Origin: Rhineura floridana
Lineage: Eukaryota; Chordata; Lepidosauria; Squamata; Rhineuridae
DNA length: 64,000 nt
Assembly (NCBI RefSeq): GCF_030035675.1
Contig: NC_084482.1
Location: 223,740,943 to 223,804,942, forward strand
Direction: 5' to 3'
Shown here: in pieces, positions 9,571 to 20,744 of the stretch
How positions within the stretch are numbered: position 1 is the first letter of the stretch
Layout of the letters: each line of letters opens with the position of its first letter
The notes under the pieces: generated by a model
The model's input: the letters and a program-made list of their open reading frames with translations, nothing else
Told to the model about the DNA's origin: nothing
Database searches by the model: none
Made by a program: the position numbers and the translations under genes

Positions 9571-9883
9571 AGCCCCCACCTTCCAAACAGACATGGCTTT
9601 CATACTTTTTACATTTTACAGATTATGCTTTTCTCATGTACTTTTCACATTTCACATTCCTCAATTACAGTTCAGTTATTTACAGTTTCTTTCTTGCTTC
9701 CGGTCTCTCACTCCATCTTTTATTATACATTATACATTTGTTTATCACATCAGACAACACATCAGTCAGCATTTATTTCTGGTTTGAAACATGTTAGATA
9801 CAAGGTTTCCTCATTTGTTTTGCGTTCTGGCACTTCTGTAAAACCTGTATACCCATGCATTTCATCATGTTTTCGTATGATAT

Positions 9884-12123
9884 CTATCTGAAATCTATCA
9901 GGCGGTTTGCCAGATTAGATCGCTCTGATCTCCTTAAAACAACTTCTTGTTTGGGGCTGATATGTGTTTCTGTCTCATCAGGTTCACGTTCCTCTTCCTC
10001 TTCTTTCACTGTTTGCCCCCCTTGTTCTGAGCCACTGTGTGTGTGTGTTAGATCAACTGACACTGACTTATCCCAGTCTTCCTCCTGAGCTTTCACACTC
10101 CGGCTAAATATCACCCTTCTCTCCTGTGGCAGCCATATGCGGTAAAAAACATTTTGAAACCCCAAAATAATTCCTTTCTGGGCCCTGGGTGCTAGTTTTC
10201 CCCTATGTTTTCCCTTGGGACATGAACCCAGCATTTTGCGCAGAATTTTAGGATGTGCTGGAGAGTAGGTTTACGTCCATACAGCTTTTCGTAGGGTGTC
10301 ATGTTTATAGCACTGTGGAACAGCCTGTTCTGAATATAAGCCGCATATATAATACATTCACTCCAGTAGGCATTACTCAGATTGGCATCTCTAATCATTG
10401 CCCTCGTGGCATCTTGCAAGGATCTGTTTTTTCTCTCCGCCAGCCCGTTCTGATGGGGGCTAAAAGGAGCGGTGAGTGCGTGTTTAATGCCTTTCTTTTC
10501 TAGATACTGTGCCAAAGACTGACTGGTAAATTCCCCTCCTTGATCCGATCTCAGTTGCTGTATGCTCATTCCATGCTGTACTTTCACCCTTTGTATGAAC
10601 ATCTTTAGTTTCCCTTCCGCTTCATTCTTGGAACGTAACAGATATACTGTACTATATCTTGAAAATTCATCTAGTATTACCAAGAAATAGCGTGCTCCAC
10701 CTTGTGACCCCTGAAAAGGTCCTGCCACGTCTACATGTATTGTTTGGTATGGCTTATCCGTGTGACTTTCAGCTTCATTATGTTTGGGAGCTGTGGTTGC
10801 TTTTGTCTGCTTACATATTTCACAATCTATATAGGCATCACATGGTTTTAATGTAACATCTTTACTCAAAGCAGGCATTTTCTTAATCATTTCATGATTT
10901 GCGTGCCCTAATCTTTTATGCCAGGAATGTATGCAGTTATCATGTGGCTTTTGGTTAGAAAACATCATTACGTTTTCTTTGTCAGTAGGGTTCAGTTGCA
11001 CATAATACATGGAATCCCTGAGAAACCCTCTCACGCATACTTTTTCTCCTGCTTTCACCTCACATGTTCTGTTTCTAAATGTAACTGTAAATCCCATCGC
11101 ACATAGTTTAGATACAGATAAAATGTTACATTGAATGTCTGGCACGTACAAAACGTCAGTAATTATCGTATTTAAAGCACTTAAATGCACAGTACCCATA
11201 GCTTGTACCTGTTTTTGAGTCCCATCAGCTAGTACCACATGTGACGTCGCTGGAACCATTGTCCTGAACATAGACTTGTCTTTTATTAGATTATGTGTAG
11301 CCCCAGAATCAATTGTCCAGGTTCCTTTAATTTTATAGTCTCTTTCTCTGTCTTTACCTTCAGCTTTCACTAGCTGCACTTGGGACGAATTCCTTCTCTG
11401 TTTTCTCTGCCGCAACTCACAGTCTCTTTGAAGATGAGTTAATGACCCACAACGATAGCATGCCTTTGTTCCAAACGACCTGCCAAACGACCTGCCATTA
11501 ATCTCAGTCTTTTCACTTTTTCCTTCCGACTTTCTTTCCTTCTCCTGTTCAGAAGCCTCCTGCTGTCTCTCCCACTGCTGTATCAACTTGCCTGTCACAT
11601 AAGGGAGCGATAAATCCTCTTCAGGGAGCCCTTCGAGTGAACTAATAAGATTGTCCCATGAAGAATTTAATGTTGCCAGGAGTATATATATATTTTGTGT
11701 GTCCGGATATATTACATTTCTTTCTTGTAACTCAGCAAACAGCTTTGAAATTTTAAACAAATGTTCAGCCATTGTGACGTTATCTGTGTACTTGAGCTGG
11801 TACAATTTTCTTGTTAAACTTATTTGGTTGCTTGTTGATTTCCGAACATGGATCTCATTCAGAGCTTGCCAAGCTAATTTCGCTGTTTCTTTATCCTGCA
11901 CGTATAGCAATTGAGAGTCACTTACTGCCAGGATAATATACGATCTCGCACGTTCATCCAGCCTTCTCCACGGTGCCGATGGGGGATCAGATGGGGGATC
12001 CTCTGTTACAACAGTCCATAAGTCTTCCTTTGTTAGAAACGCCTGCATTCTCAGTCTCCAATTCAAGTAATTAGTTTCGTTCAGACGCTCCAGCAGCATT
12101 CCTTGCGAAAGTGAAACTGCCAT
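9884..12123 (-). pseudogene. Copia gag-pol remnant: gag, zinc knuckle, protease, integrase
   Basis: A long open frame begins with ATG at 12123. In order it has a copia-type gag domain (LNETNYLNWRLRMQAFL), a CCHC knuckle (CYRCGSLTHLQRDC), an aspartic protease active site (DSGATH), a pre-integrase HHCC zinc region (HKRLGH with CEICKQ) and an integrase core with conserved acidic residues (HVDVAGPF, SDQGGEF). It is the inside of the element at 9245-12687. As a fossil it is reported only as broken and incomplete. Confidence 0.9.
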
Positions 12124-12339
12124 TTTTCACAGTTACCTTGCGTCACTTTGGAGAAACGAAACTTCTCTTTTTACAGCTTCACCGTATCTGATTTCTTTAC
12201 ACACCAGGCCTCTTTTTACGATCTGCACAGGCTTCCACTGGCTCCTGTCACCGTCCGTGCTTCCTTCGACAGTCGGCTCAGCTCTGCTGCCTTTTTTGCT
12301 TCACTGCACTCTGCTCATGCTCTATTGCTTTCCTGTCTC

Positions 12340-12353
12340 TGGGCCCATAACCC
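12340..12353 (-). promoter_or_regulatory. Copia primer-binding region (half initiator tRNA-Met)
   Basis: The plus strand reads TGGGCCCATAACCC, the anticodon-arm sequence of eukaryotic initiator tRNA-Met. It lies two bases inside the 5' LTR, so the element RNA can pair with a 5' tRNA half as in Drosophila copia. Confidence 0.75.
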
Positions 12354-12355
12354 TT

Positions 12356-12687
12356 TGTTGGAATTGCGGCTTGCCTGTCAGGGCAAAGCCACTGCGTATA
12401 ACAGGAGTGAATAGAGACAGAACGCTAGAAGTGGTGAAGATGAATCTTTTACTGATCCAATAGCTTATAGATACAGATACAGATACAGATACACAAGCTC
12501 TCTCCTTCACAGACATCAAATGCACCCCCTACACCCTGAGCTGTTTCTATGGCGTTATATAGCCTTGGCAGCTTTCCTGCCCAGCCACCTGCAGCCTTCG
12601 GTCTGCTCTCTGTCCCTGAGCCCCAGAGTGTGCTTTTAACCCTGTCCATGCTCTGTTTGGAACACTTCATGTCTCAGCATTCTAACA
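12356..12687 (-). repeat. Copia 5' LTR
   Basis: About 332 bp, nearly identical to 9245-9570. The main difference is one extra GATACA unit. Confidence 0.92.
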
Positions 12688-12959
12688 ACCCATAGGTTTG
12701 CCAACTCCCTCCCCAGCATCAAGACTTGTGTTTGCTTCATTCCCACTTTTAACTCTGATATTTACTGTGCTCACCTTCCCTTGGTAACTTTGATGCCTAA
12801 ACTGCATTTCGAAAAGCTCAACTGAATTTTTAAGTCACTGCAATGATAAAAATTTGGGGACTGAAGGAAAATTTCATTTGGGGAGGTGCAAAATTTTCAT
12901 TTGGGGGCAATGTCCTCATCCCCCCCATCACTATACCTCTGAGTGGCACCTTGAATGTT

Positions 12960-13075
12960 GTCCCAGTAACAAATCATAAGCCAGTGCCAATCTCTGAGCA
13001 GAGGTGGACTATGCTGGATGTCAGCAGTTGTGCTGCAGCATTCTGCACTAACTGAAGTTTCCAGACCAAGTGTAA
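12960..13075 (-). mobile_element. L2 LINE fragment, antisense
   Basis: The minus strand gives KLQLVQNAAAQLL, the L2 motif LQLVQNAAARL. It is a short piece joined head to head with the sense L2 fragment that follows. Confidence 0.7.
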
Positions 13076-13740
13076 AGGATAGCCTGACCTCAGTAGTCCA
13101 TGCATTGGTAACATCAAGGTTGGATTACTGTCATGAGCTCTATGTGGGGCTGCCCTTGACCCTGGTTGATCCTGGTTCGGAAACTTCAGCTGGTGCAAAA
13201 TGCAGCAGCCAGACTACTGATGGGGGCACATGGCTGACAGCATGTGACATCACTCTTAGAACATCTGCTACCGGCTGCCCATCTGCTACCAAACCAGGTT
13301 CAAGGTCTTTGTATTAATTTACAAAGCTGTGAACAACTTAGATCCAGGGTATTTTAGGGACCACTTGAACCCTAATCTCCCATCTCGATCACTAAAATCT
13401 TCTGCAGGAGAAGCTCTGATCATCCCCCGATTTGGTGAGGGTCATTTAACTTCGACACACAATTGAGCCTTCAGTGACATCAGCCCAGTTCTCTAGAACG
13501 CTCTGCCAACAGAGATCCAGCAGGCGTCTTCTGTTCTAACTTTTAAGTGCCTGCTGAAGACTGTTCCATTCTGCCTGGCTAATTAAGATGTCTTTTTTTT
13601 TTTTTGCAACACTTGACCTTTGTTTTTACTGTATTTTTAATTTTTTTTTTATCATACGGTTGTTTGTTTTAACAAAATAGCATTATACAAATATATTTAT
13701 AAATAAATAAAAATAATAAATAAGTTCCACATGAAGGGCA
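13076..13740 (+). mobile_element. L2 LINE 3' fragment, degraded
   Basis: Pieces of L2 ORF2 C terminus are readable in shifting frames: VVHALVTSRLDYC, LYVGLPL, RFKVFVLIYKAVNNLDPGYF and WNALPTEIQQAS. They are followed by a T-rich 3' UTR and an AAATAAT-type tail. Many frame breaks point to an old copy. Confidence 0.8.
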
Positions 13741-13984
13741 TTGCAGTAACCAATCTCCAGGTCACCAACGCCTGAACTAATGTGATCAAACAGTCCCTGC
13801 AGCTACCTCCAGTGACTCATCTCGATCTAGGATGAGCTGCACAATCTCTCCTGATTCAAATGTTATGGAGAAACAGAGCTAGGTGTTATCAGCATCCTGA
13901 TGGCACCTTGCGCCAGACCTCCTAATGTCTGCTATTACATGTCTGGGTAGATTTGCTTGAATAGCTCTCCATGCTCTAGTAAGC
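13741..13984 (-). mobile_element. L2 LINE fragment, antisense, degraded
   Basis: It matches, in degraded form, the antisense L2 segment near 50630-51040 (GCATTGCAGTAA..., ...GTTATCAGCATCCTGATGGCA), which encodes the region after the RT active site. The frame is lost. Confidence 0.6.
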
Positions 13985-14138
13985 TCTCAGTTAGACCACA
14001 GCAGCATGTTAAACATGGGGCTGTCCTTGAAGACAGGTTGGAATTGTAGCTGATATAAAACGTGGCTGTGAGACGCTTTAACTGGAATAGCTCTCTGGGA
14101 AACTCTCTCACCAAAATGGAAAGGACTACGTTGGTTGC
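13985..14138 (+). mobile_element. L2 LINE fragment, part 1 (split by a solo LTR)
   Basis: It reads as degraded L2 up to CACCAAAATGGAAAGGACTA (the ITPKWKGLRWLPV region). The L2 text resumes at 14909 directly after the LTR, repeating the 5-bp GTTGC. Confidence 0.7.
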
Positions 14139-14908
14139 TGTGATGTTCCTGCTTATATTGTAAATATGGTAAGTGCTGGTTATATAGAAGATATGTGGTA
14201 AGTGGAATGAAAGAGGAGGGGGGAGTACATGAGCAGTAGAATGCTGGATGATTGGCTGAGCGTTTGAATGGCTGGGAGTATAAATGGAAGAATGACAGTT
14301 GAATCTGGGTGGAGGTTTGGTGGTGAATTGAGGTGGTGGCTGGGAGGTGGTGTTTGGAGGTTGTTGTTGTTGAGAGTGAGTCGGAGTTCTGAGGCAATTA
14401 GTAAGAAGTCAAGTACATAACAGAATATAGATGAAACCATATGCTTGTGAAACATTCCTTAAGTAATCTTGTTATTTCTAATTCTTAATAAATATTTCTT
14501 GGTTAAACAAAAGCCTGATTTCTTCAGCTGGGAAACATAAACCAGGAGGGATAGCAAGTAACCAAGGCTGAACAGTTGTATCAAATGGTCGCAGCGCAGA
14601 GGAAAAGATATTGTATCCAGTCCCACAGAGAAACCCAGGGCTGTAAGTTTCAGTGCAAGACGCTGCGGGGGGGGGGGTGTTGGGAATTACTTATACCCAT
14701 AGACACAAGGTATCAAGATAGCCTGGCAGAGACTAAGGCACAGTCTAAAGGTTATAAGAGATACAGAGTGTTGGGTAGTAAGGCCTAGCAGGGGGATCTG
14801 TTGACATCTATGCTAGTGCTGTAAAGGGTAAGAATAAACCTGATGTTCCTGTCTGCTGGTAGCCACAAAGTGAGAGCTTCACAGGTGGTGCTGGGGAAGG
14901 ACGTCACA
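14139..14908 (+). repeat. Solo LTR, family 1, TSD GTTGC
   Basis: The ends are TGTGATGTTCC and GGACGTCACA. The flanking pentamer GTTGC is identical on both sides (14134-14138 and 14909-14913). It contains a TATA-like TATAAATGG and an AATAAA poly(A) signal. No internal region is attached, so it is a solo LTR left by recombination. Gypsy or ERV-type origin fits the 5-bp duplication; the family is not resolved. Related copies lie at 38443 and 48055. Confidence 0.85.
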
Positions 14909-15070
14909 GTTGCCAGTTGGTTTCTGAGCCCGATTCAGGTTCCTGTTCCTGACCTTTAAGGCCCTCCATGACTTGAACCCAGGACCTACAGCTGCTGTGC
15001 CATCAGGGCTAAAGTTTGGGTTGAGAAGTCGAAGGGGCCTCTGCAAGCTTCTGCTAAAAGTACCCTTGAA
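14909..15070 (+). mobile_element. L2 LINE fragment, part 2
   Basis: L2 text continues with TTCCTGACCTTTAAGGCCCT and ACTTGAACCCAGGACCTACA (LTFKALHDLNPG). It is the continuation of 13985-14138. Confidence 0.7.
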
Positions 15071-15149
15071 ATCATGCAATCGAAATCATCAGGCTTCTGA
15101 TATTACCGTAAATACATAATGATGTCATAAAATCATAACAAATAAGTAG

Positions 15150-16230
15150 CTGGGGGTGCCCACCCCAAAATCTGCTCTGGGCCAGGACTGCACTGGCATC
15201 TCATAGCGGACACCCTCCCCTTTCCTGGGCTATATGATTTGTCCTGCCCCAGAGCAGAGTTTGGGGTGGGCACCCCCAGTTACTTATTTTTCCTGTATGT
15301 CTTTTTCTCGGCTTCAATTTTGCATGAATGCCCTGCTCTGTGCCCTGTGCCCACCAGAACCTCTGGGCCAGGTGGGATGCTGTGGCGTCTCATAGAGCAC
15401 ACCCATTTCCTGGGCTGTATGATTTGTCCTGGCCCAGAGCAGATTTTGGGGTGGGCACCCCCAGTTGGTTATTTTTCCCTGTATGTTTTCATCTTCTTTG
15501 TTTTTGCATAGGTGCCCTCATCCGTGCCCTGTGCGAAATGGCAGCTGTGGGCAAGGTGGGACGCAGTGGCATCTCATGGAGGACACCCTCCCATATCCTG
15601 GGCTGAATGATTTCTCCTGCCCCAGAGCAGATTTTGGGGTGGGCACCCCAGTTGCTTATTTTTTCCTTTAAGTTTTTCTCTGCTTTGGTTTTGTATAGAT
15701 GCCCTCCTCTGTGCCCTGCGCCCAGCAGAAGCTCTGGGCCAGGCGGGATGCTGTGGCGTCTCATAGAGCACACCCTCCCCTTTCCTGGGCTGTATGATTT
15801 GTCCTGGCCCAGAGCAGATTTTGGGGTGGGCACCCTGAGTTCTGTTTTTTTTCCTGTAATATTTTCTTGGCTTCGGTTTTGCATGAATGCCCTCCTCCGT
15901 GCCCTGCACCCAGCAGGCATCTTGTAGAGGACACTCTGCCCTTTCCTGAGGTATATGATTTGTCCTGGCCCAGAGCAGATTTTGGGGTGGGCACCCTGAG
16001 TTCTGTTTTTTTTCCTGTAATATTTTCTTGGCTTCGGTTTTGCATGAATGCCCTCCTCCGTGCCCTGCACCCAGCAGGCATCTTGCAGAGGACACTCTGC
16101 CCTTTCCTGAGGTATATGGTTTGTCCTGGCCCAGAGCAGAGTTTCGGGTGGGCACCCCCAGTTCTTTATGTTTTCCTGCACATTTTTCTTTGGTTTGGTT
16201 TGGCATAGATGCCCTCCGACATGCCTGGTG
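15150..16230. repeat. Tandem repeat, six units of about 162-188 bp
   Basis: The anchor TTTGGGGTGGGCACCC or a close variant recurs near 15262, 15448, 15634, 15822, 15984 and 16148. Spacings are about 186 bp and then about 162 bp. Each unit also contains GCCCAGAGCAGA, a GTGCCCTG...CCAGCAG block and a T-rich stretch. An inverted partial unit lies at 15150-15187, giving a hairpin with 15240-15287. Long open frames on both strands are by-products of the repeat length and carry no known domain. Confidence 0.85.
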
Positions 16231-17353
16231 CCCAGCAGAAGCTCTGGGCCATGCAGATTGGCTTGTAGAACAATGGAGACACATGGACCTTGCTCCCAAA
16301 AAAGTTAGCTGTCTAGGACCCCCTGAGACCCTGGGCAACTACACCCCTGGCTTGGTCCTCTGGGGCCTGCACCCTTGCCTGCCCAGGAGCACTGTCTCGG
16401 CTTGTCATCCACCATAAACCTGCATGCGAAAGGGGGAGTAGGACGAGGTGGCAGCAGCGACTGTGGCTGCCCACATCCTGGGTGGAGAAATGCTTCTGAA
16501 CAGGTCAACTCCCAAAGTGGGAGAGGGGCAAAGCACCTGGGTGGGCAACGAAGATCAGCCCCTTGCCAGAAAAGAAGCCTCTTTGCCCCTGGCTGAGCAA
16601 AGCTGATGGCCGGGGAAAGGGCACATTTCCAAAACATGGCAACAGTGACACAACCCCACTGAAGGCGTCAAAGCAGACCCTGCTGCGTCTAGCTGACTGG
16701 TGTCCAAGTACTCATTTCTGTCCCGCATGTTCTATGGGAAGCATTCTTCCACACCATAACTCAGAGGGTCCATAATTTGTCTTACACTGCAGGAGTAACT
16801 CTCACTCAGTTCAAATACTCCCCTGTAGACAACGTACCAACATTTCCACATTCATCTTCTGCATCCTCATGTTCAAGCCCTGGTACATCCGGTTCCAAAC
16901 CTTCTGAAGACATGGCGAGACAAGAATGAAAATACAGGGAAACCTAACGCACAGTGTTTGCAACAATTTCAGACAGAGAACATACAGCAACAGTGGTCTG
17001 GGTGGTTTAACAATCAGTGCCTCTTAGAGGTCAGCTCTGGGAGTTGTAGTTTGGCAATAATAATAGTGGGTATACTAACAACTTGGAGCACCTTGGCACA
17101 TGGTAATGACTGTTGTTAGCATACCAGTGTTGGTGAAACTGTGTGCCAAGTGCCAGAGTGGGATGGGGTCAGGGTGGTGTCCACTACACATTGTTTTGCC
17201 AAGTAACAATTCAAATGTCTTGATTCTTTGTTAAAACATTTTTAAAACTCTGGGCAGCAGTAGCCCTTGTACATTAAAAACCATAAGGCAAAAAAGGGTG
17301 CAATGAGAAATTATTCAGGAATACCAGTTCTTTTAGGCGTTGTTTGGAAGAGA
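16231..17353. other. Mostly unrecognised sequence
   Basis: Moderately GC-rich up to about 16800, then unremarkable. The only feature of note is a possible short minus-strand exon at 16838-16913. No repeat family was identified. Confidence 0.4.
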
Positions 17354-17468
17354 CAGAGCTTGGAGAATGTCAGTTGGTGAATCACAAGTCCCATCAGCCC
17401 CAGCCAGCACAGGCACTGGATTGGGCTGATGGGAGTTATAGTTCAAAAAATCACTTTTCAAAGCTGTG
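17354..17468. mobile_element. Degraded palindromic MITE (CAGAGCTT type)
   Basis: It contains CAAGTCCCATCAGCCCCAGC and, inverted, GGGCTGATGGGAGTTATAG, with CAGAGCTTGG and CAAAGCTGTG at the ends. It is an older relative of the well-preserved element at 39794-39909. Confidence 0.65.
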
Positions 17469-17732
17469 GGAACAGAGTGGTGTTGCACCTGAGTATGCTA
17501 TGAGCACCTAATTTTTCCATTAAGAACATAAGAACATAAGAAGAGCCTGCTGGATCAGGCCAGTGGCCCATCTAGTCCAGCATCCTGTTCTCACAGTGGC
17601 CAACCAGGTGCCTGGGGGAAGCCCGCAAGCAGGACCCGAGTGCAAGAACACTCTTCCCTCCTGAGGCTTCCGGCAACTGGTTTTCAGAAGCATGCTGCCT
17701 ATGACTAGGGTGGCACAGCACAGCCATCACGG

Positions 17733-20490
17733 CTAGTAGCCATTGATAGCCCTGTCCTCCATGAATTGGTCTAATCTTCTTTTAAAGCTGTCCAAGCTGG
17801 TGGCCATTACTGCATCTTGTGGGAGCAAATTCCATAGTTGAACTATGCGCTGAGTAAAGAAGTACTTCCTTTTGTCTGTCCTGAATCTTCCAACATTCAG
17901 CTTCTTTGAATGTCCACGAGTTCTAGTATTATGAGAGAGGGAGAAGAACTTTTCTCTATCCACTTTCTCAATGCCATGCATGATTTTATACACTTCTATC
18001 ATGTCTCCTCTGACCCACCTTTTCTCTAAACTAAAAAGCCCCAAATGCTGCAACCTTTCCTCGTAAGGGAGTCGCTCCATCCCCTTGATCATTCTGGTTG
18101 CCCTCTTCTGAACCTTTTCCAACTCTATAATATCCTTTTTGAGATGAGGCGACCAGAACTGTACACAGTATTCCAAATGTGGCCGCACCATAGATTTATA
18201 CAACGGCATTATGATATCGGCTGTTTTATTTTCAATACCTTTCCCAATTATCGCTAGCATGGAATTTGCCTTTTGCACAGCTGCGGCACACTGGGTCGAC
18301 ATTTTCATCGTGCTGTCCACTACAACCCCGAGGTCTCTCTCCTGGTCGGTCACCGCCAGTTCAGACCCCATGAGCGTATATGTGAAATTCAGATTTTTTG
18401 CTCCAATATGCATAATTTTACACTTGTTTATATTGAATTGCATTTGCCATTTTTCCGCCCATTCACTCAGTTTGGAGAGGCCTTTTTGGAGCTCTTCACA
18501 ATCCCTTTTTGTTTTAACAACCCTGAACAATTTAGTGTCGTCAGCAAACTTGGCCGCTTCACTGCTCACTCCTAATTCTAGGTCATTAATGAACAAGTTG
18601 AAAAGCACAGTTCCCAATACCGATCCTTGAGGGACTCCACTTTCTACAGCCCTCCATTGGGAGAACTGTCCGTTGATTCCTACTCTCTGCTTTCTGCTTC
18701 TTAACCGATGCCTTATCCACAAGAGGACCTCTCCTCTTATTCCATGACTGCTAAGCTTCCTCAGAAGTCTTTGGTGAGGTACCTTGTCAAACGCTTTTTG
18801 AAAGTCTAAGTACACTATGTCCACTGGATCACCTCTATCTATATGCTTGTTGACACTCTCAAAGAATTCTAATAGGTTACTGAGACAGGACTTTCCCTTG
18901 CAGAAGCCATGCTGGCTCTGCTTCAGCAAGGCTTGTTCTTCTATGTGCTTAGTTAATCTAGCTTTAATCATACTTTCTACCAGTTTTCCAGGGACAGAAG
19001 TTAAGCTAACTGGCCTGTAATTTCCGGGATCCCCTCTGGATCCCTTTTTGAAGATTGGCGTTACATTTGCCACTTTCCAGTCCTCAGGCACGGAGGAGGA
19101 CCCGAGGGACAAGTTACATATTTTAGTTAGCAGATCAGCAATTTCACCTTTGAGTTCTTTGAGAACTCTCGGGTGGATGCCATCCGGGCCCGGTGATTTG
19201 TCAGTTTTTATATTGTCCATTAAGCCTAGAACTTCCTCTCTCGTTACCACTATTTGTCTCAGTTCCTCAGAATCCCTTCCTGCAAATGTTAGTTCAGGTT
19301 CAGGGATCTGCCCTATATCTTCCACTATGAAGACAGATGCAAAGAATTCATTTAGCTTCTCTGCAATCTCCTTATCGTTCTTTAGTACACCTTTGACTCC
19401 CTTATCATCCAAGGGTCCAATCGCCTCCCTAGATGGTCTCCTGCTTTGAATGTATTTATAGAATTTTTTGTTGTTGGTTTTTATGTTCTTAGCAATGTGC
19501 TCCTCAAATTCTTTTTTAGCATCCCTTATTGTCTTCTTGCATTTCTTTTGCCAGAGTTTGTGTTCTTTTTTATTTTCTTCATTCGGACAAGACTTCCATT
19601 TTCTGAAGGAAGACTTTTTGCCTCTAAGAGCTTCCTTGACTTTGCTCATTAACCATGCTGGCATCTTCTTGGCCCTGGCGGTACCTTTTCTGATCTGCAG
19701 TATGCACTCCAGTTGAGCTTCTAATATAATGTTTTTTAAACAACTTCCAAGCATTTTCGAGTGATGTGACCCTCTGGACTTTGTTTTTCAGCTTTCTTTT
19801 TACCAATCCCCTCATTTTTGTGAAGTTTCCTCTTTTGAAGTCAAATGTGACCGTGTTGGATTTTCTTGGCAACTGGCCATTTACATGTATGTTTAATTTA
19901 ATAGCACTGTGGTCACTGCTCCCAATCGGTTCAACAACACTTACATCTCGCACCAGGTCCCGGTCCCCACTGAGGATTAAGTCCAGGGTTGCCGTCCCTC
20001 TGGTCGGTTCCATGACCAACTGGTCTAGGGAATAGTCATTTAGAATATCTAGAAACTTTGCTTCTTTGTCATGACTGGAACACATATGCAGCCATTCTAT
20101 GTCCGGGTAGTTGAAGTCACCCGTTACTACCACATTTCCTAGTTTGGATGCTTCCTCAATTTCATATCTCATCTCAAGGTCTCCCTGAGCATTTTGATCA
20201 GGGGGACGATAGATCGTTCCCAGTATTAAGTCCCTTCTGGGGCATGGTATCACCACCCACAACGATTCTGTGGAGGAGTCTGCCTCTTTTGGGGTTTCGA
20301 GCTTGCTGGATTCAATGTCTTCTTTCACATATAGAGTGACTCCACCACCGATACGTCCTTCCCTGTCCTTCCGATATAGTTTATATCCAGGGATAACCGT
20401 ATCCCACTGGTTTTCTCCATTCCACCAGGTCTCCGTTATGCTCACTATATCAATGCTCTCCTCTAAGACCAAGGACTCCAGTTCTCCCAT
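17733..20490 (-). CDS. CR1 ORF2: endonuclease and reverse transcriptase, one frameshift
   Basis: The ATG at 20490 opens MGELESLVLEESIDIVSI. The endonuclease shows [16 protein letters not shown] and [10 protein letters not shown]. The RT shows [47 protein letters not shown] and KFADDTKLF. It ends in the CR1 C terminus EDRAINGY. It would nick DNA and copy the element's RNA into the break. The frame is interrupted once: a T run at about 19732-19737 has one base more than copy B, splitting the gene into 20490-19624 and 19754-17733. No RNase H is present, as usual for CR1. Confidence 0.9.
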
Positions 20491-20744
20491 CTTGGTTCAG
20501 AGGCTCCTAGCATTAGCGTACAGGCACTTGTAAGCAGTGTCTCTCTTCAAGTGTCTTTGGCACTTGTGGTTTGGCCTGTGGTAATTTTGCTCTTCTGAAT
20601 TTATATCCTGTGCCCCTGCTCTCACAATGCCTACTTCTAGGCCTACCCCTTTTAAAATTTCATCATTTCTTTGGTTTTTATCCCAGGGGGGAGGTTTATT
20701 CCAAACCGGACCTTCCTCAGCTCCTGTCGGGTTTCCCCCCTCAG

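Larger units (their letters stand above)
9245..12687 (-). mobile_element. Ty1/copia (Pseudoviridae-type) element with both LTRs, broken
   Basis: A fossil copia element on the minus strand: 5' LTR 12356-12687, internal region 12355-9571, 3' LTR 9570-9245, flanked by ACCC on both sides. Recognised parts are gag, a zinc knuckle, protease and integrase. The internal region is much shorter than in a complete copia and the element looks broken, in about two places. The LTRs differ by about five substitutions and one short repeat-length change over about 330 bp (1-2%), so the insertion is fairly young. The primer-binding region next to the 5' LTR matches the anticodon arm of initiator tRNA-Met, the half-tRNA priming known from Drosophila copia. 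Confidence 0.92.

Noticed and set aside
15489-16338. Long open frames on both strands (230 and 254 codons on the minus strand)
   Set aside because: They arise from the tandem repeat at 15150-16230; unit length keeps frames open by chance and no domain is present.
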